Shown piece by piece: positions 19,414-32,760 of a stretch of 64,000 nt of DNA. Origin of the DNA: Sugiyamaella lignohabitans. Taxonomy: Eukaryota; Ascomycota; Dipodascomycetes; Dipodascales; Trichomonascaceae. The stretch is from positions 2,418,001-2,482,000 of the forward strand of contig NC_031672.1 of NCBI RefSeq assembly GCF_001640025.1, in the 5' to 3' direction. Position 1 is the first letter of the stretch; every line of letters begins with the position of its first letter. Below the pieces are notes generated by a model, which saw only the letters and a program-made list of their open reading frames with translations, was not told the origin of the DNA and searched no databases. A program made the translations under genes and the position numbers.

Positions 19414-22400
19414 CTATTTATATTGACCATCGCTCTGAATTAGCTTCTGTACAATGTCCATTATCTCATGCTTCGAAATGTCTAATCGCGGATCAGCAAA
19501 TTTAGAGTCTAGCAACGAATTGAACAATTTTCTGAGTAGTCGAACAAGAATACCAACTCTTGGCCAGCATTTCAAACCAAGCCATCCATCCACAATAATA
19601 CCCTCACCAAGTGGGTCAACGGTTATGGAATTTGAAAAGAACAACATGCCATATGTACTCACAGGAGTCAGTCCATTAATAAATAACTTTGTCGTAGACA
19701 TTTTTGTAGCATAGCTAATGTACTTGCTATCGTACAGGAACTTATTGACACCAAACAAGCTGCTACTTGGGTGGATAAACACTCGTTCCATTTGATCATT
19801 GAAAAACTTGATCCCTTTCGCCTCTGCGTCCTGTTCTACTGTTCCTGAACTGACAGCTTTGAAAGTCTTTTCAGGGAATACAATCTCAGCCAGATTAGGA
19901 CTCATTGCTGCACCTATTATGGCTCTTATCAAAGCTTCATTACCTTCCTGTCCATAATAGTATGCTGGAATTGACCGTTCATTGCTGGAAGAGATAAATC
20001 CTATTTCCTGCAGATTAGACAGAAACTGTTTTCTGGCAGATGAGATATCGTGTAACGTTTGAATCGATAAATAGTTGTCTTTTGCCCAGTTTCGTATACC
20101 CGAGGAACTGAGAGTATTTCGCTTTTCCAACCATTGCTCATAAGCAGTCACAGCACACAGCAAATCTCCATGGCCAGGTCCCTCAAAGCCTAGCATCGCT
20201 TTCTTAGCTTCTTCACGTTTCTCACGCGGTGATACAAACGGGCTACGCAAAGAGAGAATTGACACCAGAGTAAGACCAGTAGACAAACAGCCAAACATTG
20301 CTGATAGAATGAGAAGTTTGGCTGTACGGACGTCTGCCGGGATTGTCGAGATGTGTCTACCAAGAGATGTGAGATTATCAGAAACACTCTCTAACGCACC
20401 GGCCTTGATCAGGGAGTTTCTAGCGACGTCCAAAGCAGCTGTCTCAGGCGGGTCTAAAGCTTCAGATAGAAATTTTCTCACATCACCAACTCCCATGGAC
20501 TTGACACTGAGATACAGCTGTTCTAGGGGAGCGCGGGCCATTTCTGGTGCTGGTCTCGGAAGCATCTCGTTCTGCTGGATATTCTCCGTATACAGCTTAT
20601 AACAAGTACCTTTCTGAACACGACCAGCTCTACCTCTTCTCTGTGTAACAGCAGCTTGTGAAGCCCAGTTATCAACCAACTTCACAACATTGGACTGGGG
20701 ATCATACACCGTCTCTTTGACTCGACCAGAGTCAATGACTGCTACAATATCAGGGATCGTGATAGATGTCTCGGCAACGTTTGTCGACACAACAATCTTT
20801 CGCTTTCCAGCTGGTGCAGCTGGAAATACTCTTCTTTGCTCAGCGGGAGTCAAAGAAGCATGAAGAGGAAGTGCGTAGTAACTGTATCCATTCGACGAGT
20901 TGTTAATAGTCGATATACATTTGTCAATCTCAGCAGCACCTGACATGAACACAAGAATACTTCCTTTATCACTGCCAAGATTGGAATGAATCTGGTTAAT
21001 CAATTTAACAATCAAGTCATACTCGACCCCGCCTTTGAGAGCGACAATAATTCTACCAATGTCATTGGGCGAAATATCTTCATCGTCCTCGAGAGATCGT
21101 GGAATGTATTGAGTCTGTCTGATAACGTCGTCCAGGAAATGGTCTTCTACAGGAAAAGTTCTTCCTTCGATATGGGTATATCCGACTTTGTTGTCGAAAT
21201 AGTTAATAAATAGTTTCGGGTCGACTGTTGCACTCATCAGTATAACCTTTAAATTTTTGTTTGCTTTGCAAATACGTTTGAGCAGAATAAGTAGATAATC
21301 ACTGTCCAAAGATCTTTCGTGGACCTCGTCGACAACAACGTGACTTACTCCTTGAAGAGCACCTTCTGGGTCAGTCTGGATCATTCGCAGAAGTACACCA
21401 GAAGTGACAAAACGAAGTTTAGTATTATTTGACACCTTTGACTCTCCTCTAATCACATAACCCACCTGCTCGCCAATTGGTGTATCTCGTTCATCTGCTA
21501 CTCTCTGTGCAACACCCATGGCAGAAATACGACGTGGTTGTGTACAGATGATATTACAAGCTGAACCTGTATTCTTGCTGATCATGTCGTCCAAAACGAA
21601 TTGAACAACTTGAGTAGATTTACCAGAACCGGTCTCACCTGTGATAAGAGTGATTTGGTTCTTAGTCACTAGATCCACAATTTGCTGTTGTTTTTTCCAG
21701 GCAGGCAAGTCCTTTCGCGACTCAATCATTGATCTTAGTTGTGATGACTTGGCTAGCTTTTCGTCATACTCTTGTTTTAGCGCTTCAGAGCTGGGTCCGA
21801 ACGCTGATTTGTTCGAAGTACGGTGTCTTGTGGACTTTCCTTTTGAACCAGCAGTCTTGTCCTTGAGCGACTTTTCAAAGTCTCCAGAGACAGCTCCAGA
21901 AATCTCCGACAGCTTGGACGGGCTTTTATATATCTCCATAAACATGTCATTGATCCATTCACATATAGACATGATCATGAAATCGGATCTGAAATTTTCA
22001 ACAGCATATGTTCCAGCTTGTTTAATCACATCAAGCAAGATATAATTGGGAATACGCTTGGCGGACTCAATAACTTCTAAAGCTAATCCAGGAATAGAAT
22101 TAGGATAATCTGAAGAGCGCCAGAACGAGATAGAAATCTTGGGCGACTTGGAGTTTGCCGATTGCAGGTTCGCCAACACTGTACATTTATCAGTCTCCTT
22201 GTCAATTTTAAACTCATTTTCAGGGTAGATTGATTGCAAACTTTCAACTTCATCGGACCACGCAGAAACAGACGCTTCTTCATTCGTGCTATCACTGGTC
22301 TCGACAGAGTTCTTATCGTCCGATCCAGAAACCAAGCGATGAGTGAGAGAAACCATGGCCAACCGTTTATCACCACGAGATCTAGCCAGAGCATCACGAA

Positions 22401-23585
22401 TAACCTCTTCAGCAAATCCATACTTGCGAATCTCGCGTACCGCATACTCCAGTTTCAAGTCTCCTCCTTGTACATTTGCTTGCGAACCGAGATGTTTGTT
22501 TCGCGTGAACAACTCAGGAAGGTCGTCTTCTGGGACGTGAATCAACAACCACTCTAATGAACCACTCAAACTACTATTGTTCTCAAGCGCTTCTTTAGCT
22601 TGTGAGTCCTCAAACCCGAGCTTTTTCAGAGTCGTCATCAGCTGGGCATGATTCGTGCCAGCCTTGGAACCAACCTCCGAACTCTGAAGTTGAAATCCAT
22701 GATATTTACGGATTGTACTCTCAGTAAGACTCCGACTGGTTTTCGACATACCTAGAACATTATTAAAACGAACTCGTCTTTCACGAGTAGGAGGGGTTGT
22801 TGGAGTTTCACCTCCAGCTGGCTGAGGAGAGCTGGACCTGCTGTGCTCTTCACTCTTTAACGTAACCTTGACACTATTTACAATGCTCTGTTTCTCTCTC
22901 TGCTCCTGTTTCAGTTTATGCTCATCAGCAGCCTGTGCTTTCTGAACCTTTTTATCCCTCTCAGCCTGGAACGGATCAGCATTATACAGAAATGGCACCT
23001 GGTTCGGCGGCGTTGCCTTTTTGACATCGTCTAACTTTGCCCATAGATCTTTATGAGGTCCTGGCAAAAGCATCCGAAGGTTCTTATGAGACGATATTCT
23101 GTGTAAAGCATAAGTGGCCGCAAAGTGTCTAGCCTCTAACGCCGTTTCCTGAGGGCTTACGAGGTCTGAAGGTGGAGTAAACACCACCTGTTCGATCTGG
23201 TTCGTCTTGGGATTCTTCTGACTCAATTTCACAGTAACCACAAATCCATTTTTGCTATTTTTCTAGCAATTGCGTTAGTTTCACTTCTTAAAAAACCACA
23301 AAAAGCATACATCTACGATCCACTTACAGCATCGAAGTTGACTTTTTCCCATTTCAGCTTCTGACAATGTTCATAAAGCAGAGTGGCTGGCAGTTTGCCC
23401 GTCCATGACGAGGACGAGGCGACAATTGCTCGGCCAGCAGCTGCTTTGGCCCGATTCGCGGCTTTGATCTCGGCTGGACTCAGCTCGGCCGGAGGCTCTG
23501 GAGTCGACGACTTGCCCTTTTTGGAGCCACTACCGCCGTTGGACGCAGAACTAGGACCAGCGGATTTCTTTTTCTTGTCTTTCAT
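19414..23585 (-). CDS. DEAH-box RNA helicase with UBA and RWD domains (YLR419W/DHX29-DHX57 type), two exons
   Basis: Exons 23585-23328 and 23262-19414 give 1,368 residues. The 65-nt intron begins GTAAGT, has an ACTAAC branch site and ends GCTAG; it joins KWEKVNFDA to KNSKNGFVVTVKLSQKNPKT, matching the family N-terminus. A UBA-like segment (LMTTLKKLGFEDSQAKEALE) and an RWD-like segment (SVSAWSDEVESLQSIYPENE) precede the helicase core. Core motifs: GETGSGKST (I, about 623), DEVHERS (II, a DEVH variant), SATV (III), TNVAETSITIPDI (V) and QRRGRAGRV (VI). HA2 and OB-fold regions follow. DHX29 promotes scanning on structured mRNA in animals; the yeast homologue YLR419W is little characterised. The second exon alone opens with GTG, so it is not a complete gene without exon 1. 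Confidence 0.93.
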
Positions 23586-23803
23586 TCTATTTTATTTCCG
23601 ATTCGTAGCAACTTAATCCCGATAATGCCATAGGTGGCTCACGTCTCCTGAATCAGTCTCCACTCTAATTATCACTACACTGTCCAATTGCCCGAAATTT
23701 TCATAATATGCAACTGTGGCACGGCTCAACGACAGCAGCAGATCATCTAATCTATTATCTTATCAAGATCGGCAGGGTCCGATATATGGGTGGGGGTCGT
23801 TGT

Positions 23804-23859
23804 GCCTCCGGCGGCTGGGGCGCTGCCCCAGACCCCGTTGTGCTCCGCTTCGCGGAGCG
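23804..23859 (+). repeat. GC-rich half-element, left-arm orientation, GCTCCGC stem
   Basis: Left arm with inner hairpin GCTCCGC-TTC-GCGGAGC in place of CTCCTGC/GCAGGAG. The stem is fully paired. Confidence 0.9.
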
Positions 23860-24756
23860 GCTTGGAACGTGTGGTGTGTTGGAGGTGTTGAGAGTTGGAA
23901 ATTGGAGCAGGAGAGGACTTTGGAGGTGGGAGTTGGTTCGGTTGTAAGTTGGTGGACAGGTAACCAGCTCTGAAGAGTGGTGAAACGGCTCGACACTGCC
24001 CAGCAAAAATTCCATTGTTCGCTGTCATTTCAGGATTGCCCCAATGCTGCTGTGCTCTTCATTGTCTCAGTGCATCGGATGCCCATGAGTTGACTAATCG
24101 AGTTCGTGGGAGATTAGTAATAACTTTAGTAACACAGGGAGGGCAGGTGCAAAGTCCGTCGGACGAATCGGCCGGAGCCCATTGTGTTACTCTACGTATC
24201 GGCTCGGTATTAACGGTATTAGGAAGAAGTGTAAACGCTTATTTCGGCAAGATTTAAAACCGTTGAGGCGGAGGAGTCAAGATGGCCACGCCAAGACGTC
24301 AGTTTTAGAGTTGGCTACATACATCATGTACGAGACCACCCAAAAGCAAGTCAAAGCATGAAGAGCCAAAAAAATATCACACGAGCGGTGATATGAAATC
24401 AAGGACAGGTGTACGATGACACGTCATGGTTCGACCCAAGTCCAAAAGCTTAAATAAAGTAAATACTACATAGCAAGCAGTTGAAAAATCGCGCAAATTA
24501 TAATCACGAGCCAGAGAGGAGTGGAAATGTGCGAGGCCGGAACAAACGCAGATTTACTTCCGGCATCAATCAAGTATCGGAACTGCGATTGCTAAGCTTC
24601 TTCGAGACAAAAGCAACCACTTATGAACATTATAGCGATTATCAGAACTATTAAAATATCGGATATACCAAGTAACAATGACCTCTACCCGAAACACACT
24701 CGACAAAAAACATCATCAACCCTCCAACAGCAAACTACCCAACCCCCCTCCTCTCG

Positions 24757-24814
24757 ACTCGAGCGAAGCGAGAGGAGCCACGGGGTCTGGGGCAGAGCCC
24801 CAGCCGCCGGAGGC
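24757..24814 (+). repeat. GC-rich half-element, right-arm orientation
   Basis: CTCGAGC-GAA-GCGAGAG hairpin and right arm ending GCCGCCGGAGGC. CTCCTCTCG just upstream pairs with CGAGAGGAG inside. Confidence 0.9.
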
Positions 24815-26258
24815 AGCAATTCCGAGTGCGAAGTCGCATAAACGTCGACGGTGCTCCGCAGCGATATGCGAAGACGGCTGACAAGAGTCTCGTGTCACTA
24901 AGAAACTTTAAAAACATCAACTGCAAAGAAGAAAAGAATATATGCGAACGGTTGAACGATTATCCTAGAGGTGTAGGTGTCGTCATCGGAAGAGTTGCTT
25001 GTCAGAAGAGCGCCCTACATGTCACGGTCGAGAGGCAGTGTTTGTTATCACGCCCATGAAAATTGCCTAATTCGAAACTATCAAGTTGTTCTTTGATGAG
25101 CCAATCTTGAATGTCAGTCAATCTGGTCAAAGGAGGACTATCATGGACAATCACGGGCAATCAAATGGACGATCGATTCCAGCGGCCAGTTACCAGGGTT
25201 TGTCGACTAACCTTAACAGGAATAGGTTGCTGCAGGTGACAACGGCCATGCGCTTGGGGAGTTTAGGGCACGAAGTTATACACTGATCGGGGAGCCGACG
25301 TGGATATGCAGGGTATTTGTGAACAAAAGAAATGGAGGCGATCCAAAAAGAAGTAAAAAAAAGAAACCCAGTTAGAAAGGAAACAGAAAATCAGGACAAC
25401 GAAAAAAAGTTGGCAATGTGAAAGAAATATAAGCTTTCACAAAAGCAGATAGTTTATCAATTTGACTTTCCAATAGGGGGCAGTGGGCCAAGACTCGGAT
25501 CGAGGCTAGAGGAGATCGGGTATGGGGTCCAGACCCTGATGAAAGAGCGGGCCGTGTCGATAGTGTGCTATAACAGTCTTAGCTGTCCGATATACGGAGT
25601 TGAACTAGAGTACAAAGCAGTAATGCCGTATCCGTTATGTTCGGATTTTTTTTACGATTGTGAGACATTTAGAGGGGGTAAGATTGGCTGGCGGAGAAAG
25701 GTGGCAGTGTGTGCATTTTGCATGATTCCTGGAGACTGCTGACGGTGTGTACAGATTTCTACAGCACAAGCCTGCCTGTGGCCGACAGATTGTGCTGAAG
25801 GAGGCAGCAGAACCTGCCATGCTGGCAGCCTTCTTCGGCTCTATGACATTGACTTGCAGATGCCAGCGTGAGGCCTGGCAGAGGGCAGTTTGTTATCTGC
25901 GTTTCAAGATTCGTTGTTAGCAAGCTGCGTTAAAAAAAGTGCAAGAGAACAAAAAAATAAATGACAAAACAAATGAATAAAAATAAACTCCAAAAAAAAT
26001 AAAATATAAACTATAAAAAACAATTTTACAGAGAACAAACCAATAGCATAGACCCCAGAAAAATAACAAGGCTTCAAATAAGTCAAAAACCAACAACCAG
26101 CAGCGCCAACATCGGTCAACCGACCAAATCGACCGACGACGAACCAGGAACCAGCCGTATACCGCCAGTGAAATTGTAATAAATCGAAAAATTAATATAA
26201 TAAATTGGAAATTGGATCACCCCTGAAGGGTACAAACTACCACCTACCCCGACGCAAA

Positions 26259-26312
26259 CTCCTGCGAAGCAGGGGCCACGGGGTCTGGGGCGAAGCGCCA
26301 GCCGCCGGAGGC
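26259..26312 (+). repeat. GC-rich half-element, right-arm orientation, decayed
   Basis: CTCCTGC-GAA-GCAGGGG hairpin with one mismatch. The arm has a GAAGCGCC variant in place of GGAGCCCC, so its small inner palindrome is broken. Confidence 0.85.
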
Positions 26313-27520
26313 ATTACCCCACGCCTAACAGGTGAACTTGACAGGCCAGGATGTAAAAAATGAAACTACGTAAAAGAACCATATGTAACAGAAGAGATGC
26401 AGTATGTAAAATATGGGGTGACGAGATCCGAGAAGATCACGAGCAGATTAAAGTTGGTGGGTAAGATGAGGGGCAGACATGGGGGAGCAATAGCATTATC
26501 GATTAATTGAGGAGAAAAAAGAAGAACCAGTTGGTTGGTCGGCATGACCATTTCTTCCCCCTGATCTACCCACGGATCGGTAGTTAGCCACGGACCGAGC
26601 TGTATGCCGGCTGTACCGACTTTGTCTCACTATGTCATAACCTGCATGTGGCCAGTGCCGCCGATCGCCATGCAGGTGAGTTACAGCGGGATTCGAAGCA
26701 GTCGACCGGCATTCGATCCAGCCGTTGATTGACTATGACGGGATGCGTAACCACCCTGACTATCAGCAGCACCTGCTGCTTCTGCTGCTGCAGTAGAAAC
26801 AGGAAGCCGCCGGGTCGGATGCCGGCTATTCGCTAAGCACGGTACCCGAAGCCGGAACCACATCCGTCCAGGGAGAACGGAGAGCAAACCTGGAAGTCCG
26901 AGCTGACGGAGCGATTGAACGAGCAACGGCCAGTCGACAGTCAGTCAACCGACAGCCTTGGCGGATAATGAACTAACATCGTTCGTATATAGCGAAGAGA
27001 AGGAGAAAAAAAGTCAGTTAGTAAATGGACCGCCTTGAATGACTAAAATACAAATCCCGCGGGATGCCATACGAACAACAGAAGCACCATCAACAAACAA
27101 GTAAGAAAACACCAACAACCAACCACCAACAACCTATTACAATTTATAGCCATAGAAAAAACAAAACAACGAGAAAACAGGCCAAGGTGCACCGACCAGG
27201 GACCCAATGCAGACGGCCAGGACCGTTTGACCACTTGACACAACAAGCACCTCGACCCACGGAAAGATTGCTGGCAAGCGGGCGAAATTAAGTGCAAAGT
27301 AAACTTCATTTCCAAACGGCCAACCGTGCTCCTTTCCGAGTAAACCTCGAATCATCTGCAACATGCCTATGCCATTTTTAGCCTACTACTCTATACGCAC
27401 TAACCGCTCGTCTAATCACTAATCAACATGTAATTAGCAACGCTATTACTCACCACTTACATATTGGCAGACTGGGCGCATCGGCAGTCCATCTCAGCGG
27501 CTTGCAGCACTCAGTCCAGA

Positions 27521-27559
27521 CCATGCCATGCGATGCCATGCCATGTCATGCCATGCCAT
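27521..27559. repeat. CCATG/CGATG pentamer microsatellite
   Basis: About eight tandem CATGC/CATGT-type pentamers directly upstream of a GC element. Confidence 0.8.
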
Positions 27560-27593
27560 TTCTTGGGGGCCCCTCTCTGGGGGGGTGGAGCCT

Positions 27594-27731
27594 GCCTCCG
27601 GCGGCTGGGGCTTCGCCCCAAACCCTGGTTATGCTCCGCTTCGCGGAGCGGAACGGGGTCCCCCCTAGTAAACGACTCGAGCGAAGCGAGAGGAGCAGCG
27701 GGTCTGGGGCGGAGCCCCAGCCGCCGGAGGC
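27594..27731 (-). repeat. Full GC-rich element with GCTCCGC stem
   Basis: 138 bp. Left inner hairpin GCTCCGC-TTC-GCGGAGC, right inner hairpin CTCGAGC-GAA-GCGAGAG. GGGGGTGG outside on the left can pair with CCACCCCC on the right, lengthening the palindrome. Confidence 0.93.
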
Positions 27732-29118
27732 ACACCCCACCCCCGCCACAGTCAAGGTCTCCGAGTGGACGGCCGATGGTTTGGCTACGGATATCAGCCC
27801 GAAAAAGCTAATCTGGTAGGGTAGGACAGAGACCGGCGATGACAGTGGACTAAGCCCGGATTTCGTATGTTTGCTTTTTGCGAGCGGACCGGCTTTTACT
27901 TGTGTCCTTGAGCCGCTGCCGCATACTAAACTATGTTAAAATAAAAGCAATTCTACATGTACGTCAAGGGAACAAGAACAAAAGAACTTATAGCGCGTGT
28001 ACTGTGCATCGAAACTCGTTGCTTTTTCCAAAAGTTGTCTATTAAAATGTACACTGGTAAAGCACTACTCCGATAATTATCAATCTAGCTATCTTTCAAA
28101 TATATATCTACCGACCTGTTGACTTCCGGGGCATGTTTCCTGTTTGTGGTACATCTTGGTTTGTTTATTTATATGGCCATTGTTTGATCTGATCTTGCAA
28201 CTATTTTTATTTCTCGTGTCCATATAATTATCTGTACAGCCATCACATATTTCATCTGTCTACTTACTAAGCGCCACCCCGTCTATCTCCATTGCCTGTG
28301 TGTGTGAGTGCTTAACTCCGAGATTTCTGTGTGAGTGTCGACTGAGAGGTAAATTTTCAACCTGTTTTGATCGTCTCGGCTGTTCCATTATTTCGCTTAT
28401 CAATCTGAATCACTGGATCATATTTCAATCTTGTCTGCGGTGTTATTTCAAACGACTTTTCTTGGTAGACGCTGGTTCGATTATTGGTGATATTACTAGT
28501 TATTTCTAGTGTTTAGGACTGATCCTGTTTGATCTATGTTTTGTCGGTTTAGCTATCGGTTCCTCTATTAACTCCGACTCCGCATCTATCTCCGCTTTCA
28601 ACTGCGAATCGTCAACTCCTTTTGATTTCGAAATTTCACATCATCTGATTACAGCGGTTTCAACAACCTCTTAGTTCTATTCGACATTGATCTCTTCGAA
28701 TAATCCTGTGTGTTAGTAGTTCAACATAGTTCAACGTAGTTCGACTGTGAGTGTATCAAGTGCGGATCAGCGAATCAACTGAATAACCGACATCGCTATA
28801 TTGACTGAAATATCGAATTCCAGCAAATCAACAATCGAATCAACACCCGATCTATTCAGTTCTGCTCTTATTACAGTATCCAAGATATCCTGGTTGTCTT
28901 GATAACCTAACTGCATACAGAAACACTCTGTCTACATAATAGGTTAGTAATAAGTGGAGGTGCTAGAGGAACAGTAACAATAGCAGTCAGTCCAAGCGTG
29001 CTATCGTGAACTCTATCTAACTGGTTATTAGGGATTTGGTTGCCACCATAAGTATCGTATCTTCGATTGACACAATTACTCCGCTGAGAAGCTGTAGAGA
29101 GCATCAATTGTGGTTACA

Positions 29119-30943
29119 ATGTTTGATTTACACGAGGATGGTCGCAAGAAGCGAGTAGTCAAGGCATGCGACAGCTGTCGGTAAGTGTGGTGTATATATA
29201 GTCTAGTATGGTGTTGTTCTGGTGTTTTCATGGTATTCTGGTGGTTGTGGCAGTGCAGAATGTATAATTATGCTCAGGTTACTCCTGTAACGGCAGTTGA
29301 TTGTCGTAATTAGCTACTGTGGTTAACTAATGTGGGATAAGTGGCTATGTCAGGGTACTCACTCAGGGTGTTCACTTGTAAACGTGTGTACTAACTATTG
29401 TAGAATGAAGAAAACCAAGTGCGACGGCAAAAAGCCATGCGGTAGATGTTCGCAAGACGACAAGATCTGTACATACTCCGAGAAGAAGAAGCACCAGGAG
29501 AAGCTATATTCCAGTGGCTATGTCGAGCTGCTAGAAACAAGAATCGATATTTTACAAGAATGTTTACAGCGTATTGTATTTAACCTAGCGAACCATGAAG
29601 ATGTGTCGCATTTCATTCCAAAAACAAGAGACTTTTCCATTAATCATCTAGTAGAGCTGTTTGCCAAAGATCCCAACTCAAGGTTCTCTGGAAGCCAGTT
29701 CAACCCTACAGATGTGTCAGACGATGAAAGTACATCACCAGTCAAGTCGGTAGTCGATGTGGAGGTGGAAGAAAAGCCCAAAAAGAAGAGAGGCAGAAGA
29801 CGAAAGGTCGATATTGAGCGAGAACGGGAAGAGAAACTGAAAAAAGAGAGAGAACTCGAACGAGAAGAGCTTAATGAAGAAGACGAGGATGACGAGGACC
29901 CTCTAAAGCGAGGATTAGTAGCTGATCCATTGGAAGACGAGATCGAGTCGAACGACCGCGAGTCACAACCATCTGTTCAATATACCGAAAACGACTCTGA
30001 CGATGAACGGGACTTAGATGACCGCGACGACCAGCATTCTCCCACCTCTTTACATAACATGAACTTGGAACCACAAGTATCGGCACTGCCCATTCTATCA
30101 CAAACTATGCCAGCATTGGACAACGATAGCCCGTTCTCTAACTCAGATCTAATCTCCACCCCATCTGGTGTTGAGCCTGGGTTCGATTACAGATTCGACT
30201 TAGGTCAGTACAGATCGGGAGGTGCTATTATGGCGGCTGCTATTACTGGAGAATTCAACCCATCTGGCTCGGATGGATCCATTTCATCTGTAGCATCCAG
30301 CCCTACAGTCGAGTCCGAGCTACTACCATGGGACACAGTATCACCAGCACAACTCAACGACACAACTCCATCGTTCGGAGGATATCAGACGTTCTCAAGA
30401 TCCACCGACGACTTACTAGCCTCATCACCGTCTGCGTCTATCATGAGCAGTAGGTCTGGAAGACAGGGCAGTACAAGTTCACATCACACCAGCAATAAAG
30501 TACACAAATCAGGAGCTCATCATTACCATCATCATCACCATGCCGGAACATCGACACCACCGGGAGTATTCTACACAGGCCAGTCGAAACTACGAGAGAG
30601 ATCTCGATCAAAGACTGATACAAAAGCACGCAGTAGTGGCAGCGTGGACGAAGATGTCGACCGTCGTGGTACCTTGTTCAGCGGACACGCCAGAAGCCTT
30701 ACTTCTGCTGCCACCTTTCCTATTGCAAGCAGTTCTATCTACTCGCAACAAATCCCACAGATCCCTCATTTACCAATACAACCACCAGTCCTGCAACAGA
30801 CTCCGATAACCCAAGACATGGACTCCGGCCTTCTCCTAGCGGACCAACAAATGGGCACCATCGACGACCTGAACCTCGGTGAGCTTCTCATCAGCAATGA
30901 AGGAGTCTTCTACGCCGACGACCAGAACGGCCTGGTCAAATAA
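29119..30943 (+). CDS. Zn(II)2Cys6 transcription regulator with an intron inside the zinc cluster
   Basis: Exons 29119-29180 and 29404-30943 give 533 residues. The 223-nt intron starts GTAAGT and ends CTAACTATTGTAG. It splits the codon for Arg21, in the middle of the cluster CDSCRMKKTKC...CGRC...C (Cys17, 20, 27, 33, 36, 43). A linker and a probable dimerisation helix (YVELLETRIDILQECLQRI, about 60-78) follow. The middle is charged, with a basic KKKRGRRRKVD run likely to be a nuclear signal. It then turns acidic and Ser/Asp-rich, with a histidine run (HHYHHHHH), and has no large middle-homology domain. An open frame begins inside the intron, so the upstream exon is easily missed. The pathway controlled is not evident; it stands alone between two gene deserts. 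Confidence 0.88.
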
Positions 30944-31095
30944 CCTGCTGCCACCGCCCTGGCACCACCCTCTCTGGGGTTGTTATTTAATAATATAGTA
31001 ATGATACACGAACATAACATATAGACGCATCTATAGATAGACATATTTATTTCAAATGACTCGTAATTCGTATCCGCACTCAACATTCCCCTCGT

Positions 31096-31227
31096 GCCTC
31101 CGGCGGCTGGGGCGCTGCCCCAGACCCCGTGGCTCCTCTCGCTGCGCTCGAGTCGTGCTTCGGGGGGTGTGGTGGCTCGCGAAGCGAGCACAGCGGGGTC
31201 TGGGGCAGCACCCCAGCCGCCGGAGGC
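31096..31227 (+). repeat. Full GC-rich element with a GCTCGC stem
   Basis: 132 bp, starting 152 nt downstream of the regulator's stop. Left inner hairpin CTCTCGC-TGC-GCTCGAG, right inner hairpin GCTCGC-GAA-GCGAGC. Confidence 0.92.
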
Positions 31228-32088
31228 TGTGCCGCGGTAACGTAACCCATCATTTTCGGAAGCCATTCGGTCAACAAAAAAAGATCCGGAGCTACAACAC
31301 CTTGTGTTCACGACTGGTCTCCCACGTCACTACTGATCAAGGCTCTCCGAGGTTTAAATATGATTGATCGGACGGGAAATCTTGCTGTCCTCGAGATGTG
31401 GTCGTAGCTGGAATATGCACTGCTTACTAACATCACCAGTCGATTTTTTGCAGAACCTGGAAGTTGAATTGCCGAGGTATTCTCAGAGTTTCGAATCTCT
31501 TGCAGTCTTTTATGCTCGTTTCTGGGTGGCAGTACAGTGCTTATTGGTTGGTTCAATTCTCTCCTCAGACCATACAACTAATATCACACGGTTAATGTTG
31601 GTAGTATCGAGCCTTTCATGGACTGGGTTCAAAGACTAACCAGTATGTTGTTCTACAGAAATCTCATGATGAAATACATACTCTAACAATGCCCATTTGT
31701 GGTTTGTTTATTTTTTCTGAATAGAAGCGGTGCCAAGAATTCACTCGGGCCCACCAAGCATATGGCCAGCAAATCAAATACAAGTACCGCCTCAGACCAC
31801 TGGGTCCAACCATTGGTAAAACTTAGTAGCGATATCCGAGCACTGGATAGTAAATAATCTCCTAATGTCAAACAGCAGGTTATTCCCTCTCATTCACGGT
31901 ACAGAACACCCTCGAATTCGTGACTTCACGACACCTTGGCACTTCGTATGATGTACGGCGAGGATATCAACGCAAGTTCCCGACTTTTGATTACAAGCCT
32001 TTGTTTTATGGATCGTTGTTGTCATAGGAGAAGTCTTGCTAATCGCCACAACAGAGTTGTCCCTAGTGCTCGACTCAGGCTATTGAAT

Positions 32089-32760
32089 GATACTTAAGAA
32101 CGAGAGACGCGATGAAACGCATTCTGTGATATAACAAGTCTTATGAATCTTCACAAGAAATGAGCTCCTAACGTTCAGCCTAGGGTATTTATTGATACCT
32201 AAGAATGGCCTGGGACACATTCTGCCACATGACCATTCTTGTGATTTTTCAGAATATTGAGGAGATACCTAAGAATGAGTGACACGATTACCTGTGATGC
32301 ATTTCCGGATATAACCAGTATTAGAATTTTCACAAGAAAAGCGGCTCCTGGCTTTTAATCCACGATATTGATCGATACCTAAAAATGAGTGACACGATTA
32401 CCTGTGATGCATTTCCGGATATAACCAGTATTAGAATTTTCACAAGAAAAGCGGCTCCTGGCTTTTAATCCACGATATTGATCGATACCTAAAAATGAGT
32501 GACACGATTATATGTGATGCATCTCAGATATAACCAATCTTGTGAATTTCACAACAAAAGCTGTTCTTGGCTCTTTACCCAAGATATGGATTGATACCAA
32601 AGAATGGGTGACACGTTTACCTGGGACTCAAATCTCTGATATGACCAGTCTTGTGAATCTTCACGAGCAAAACAGCTCCTAACGCTCAACCCAGTATATT
32701 GAGTGATGCGTAAGAATGAAGGTATTTTCATCGCTCAACCCAAGATATTGAATGATACCA
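32089..32760. repeat. Minisatellite, about 110-bp units
   Basis: A GATACCTAAGAATG-type motif recurs at 32089, 32194, 32264, 32374, 32484, 32593, 32705 and 32754, so spacings are 105, 70, 110, 110, 109, 112 and 49. The two units from 32270 to 32490 are nearly identical; the outer ones are diverged. Each unit shares a GAGTGACACG core, a GATATAACCAGT block and a CACAAGAAAAGC block. No coding frame runs through. Confidence 0.88.

Larger units (their letters stand above)
23586..29118. other. 5.5-kb gene desert with five GC elements
   Basis: No supported gene on either strand. It contains GC elements at 23804, 24757, 26259 and 27594, a CATGC repeat at 27521-27559, and a long T/C-rich stretch (about 28100-29118) that is probably the leader and promoter of the downstream regulator. 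CCTGCATG and CATGCAGG form an inverted pair at about 26643-26673. Confidence 0.55.

Noticed and set aside
25086..25742. Two open frames of 66-67 codons
   Set aside because: No similarity, no repeats, and no conserved pattern; treated as chance.
32089..32760. CRISPR-like array
   Set aside because: Units are 110 bp with no unique spacers, in a eukaryotic genome; it is a minisatellite.
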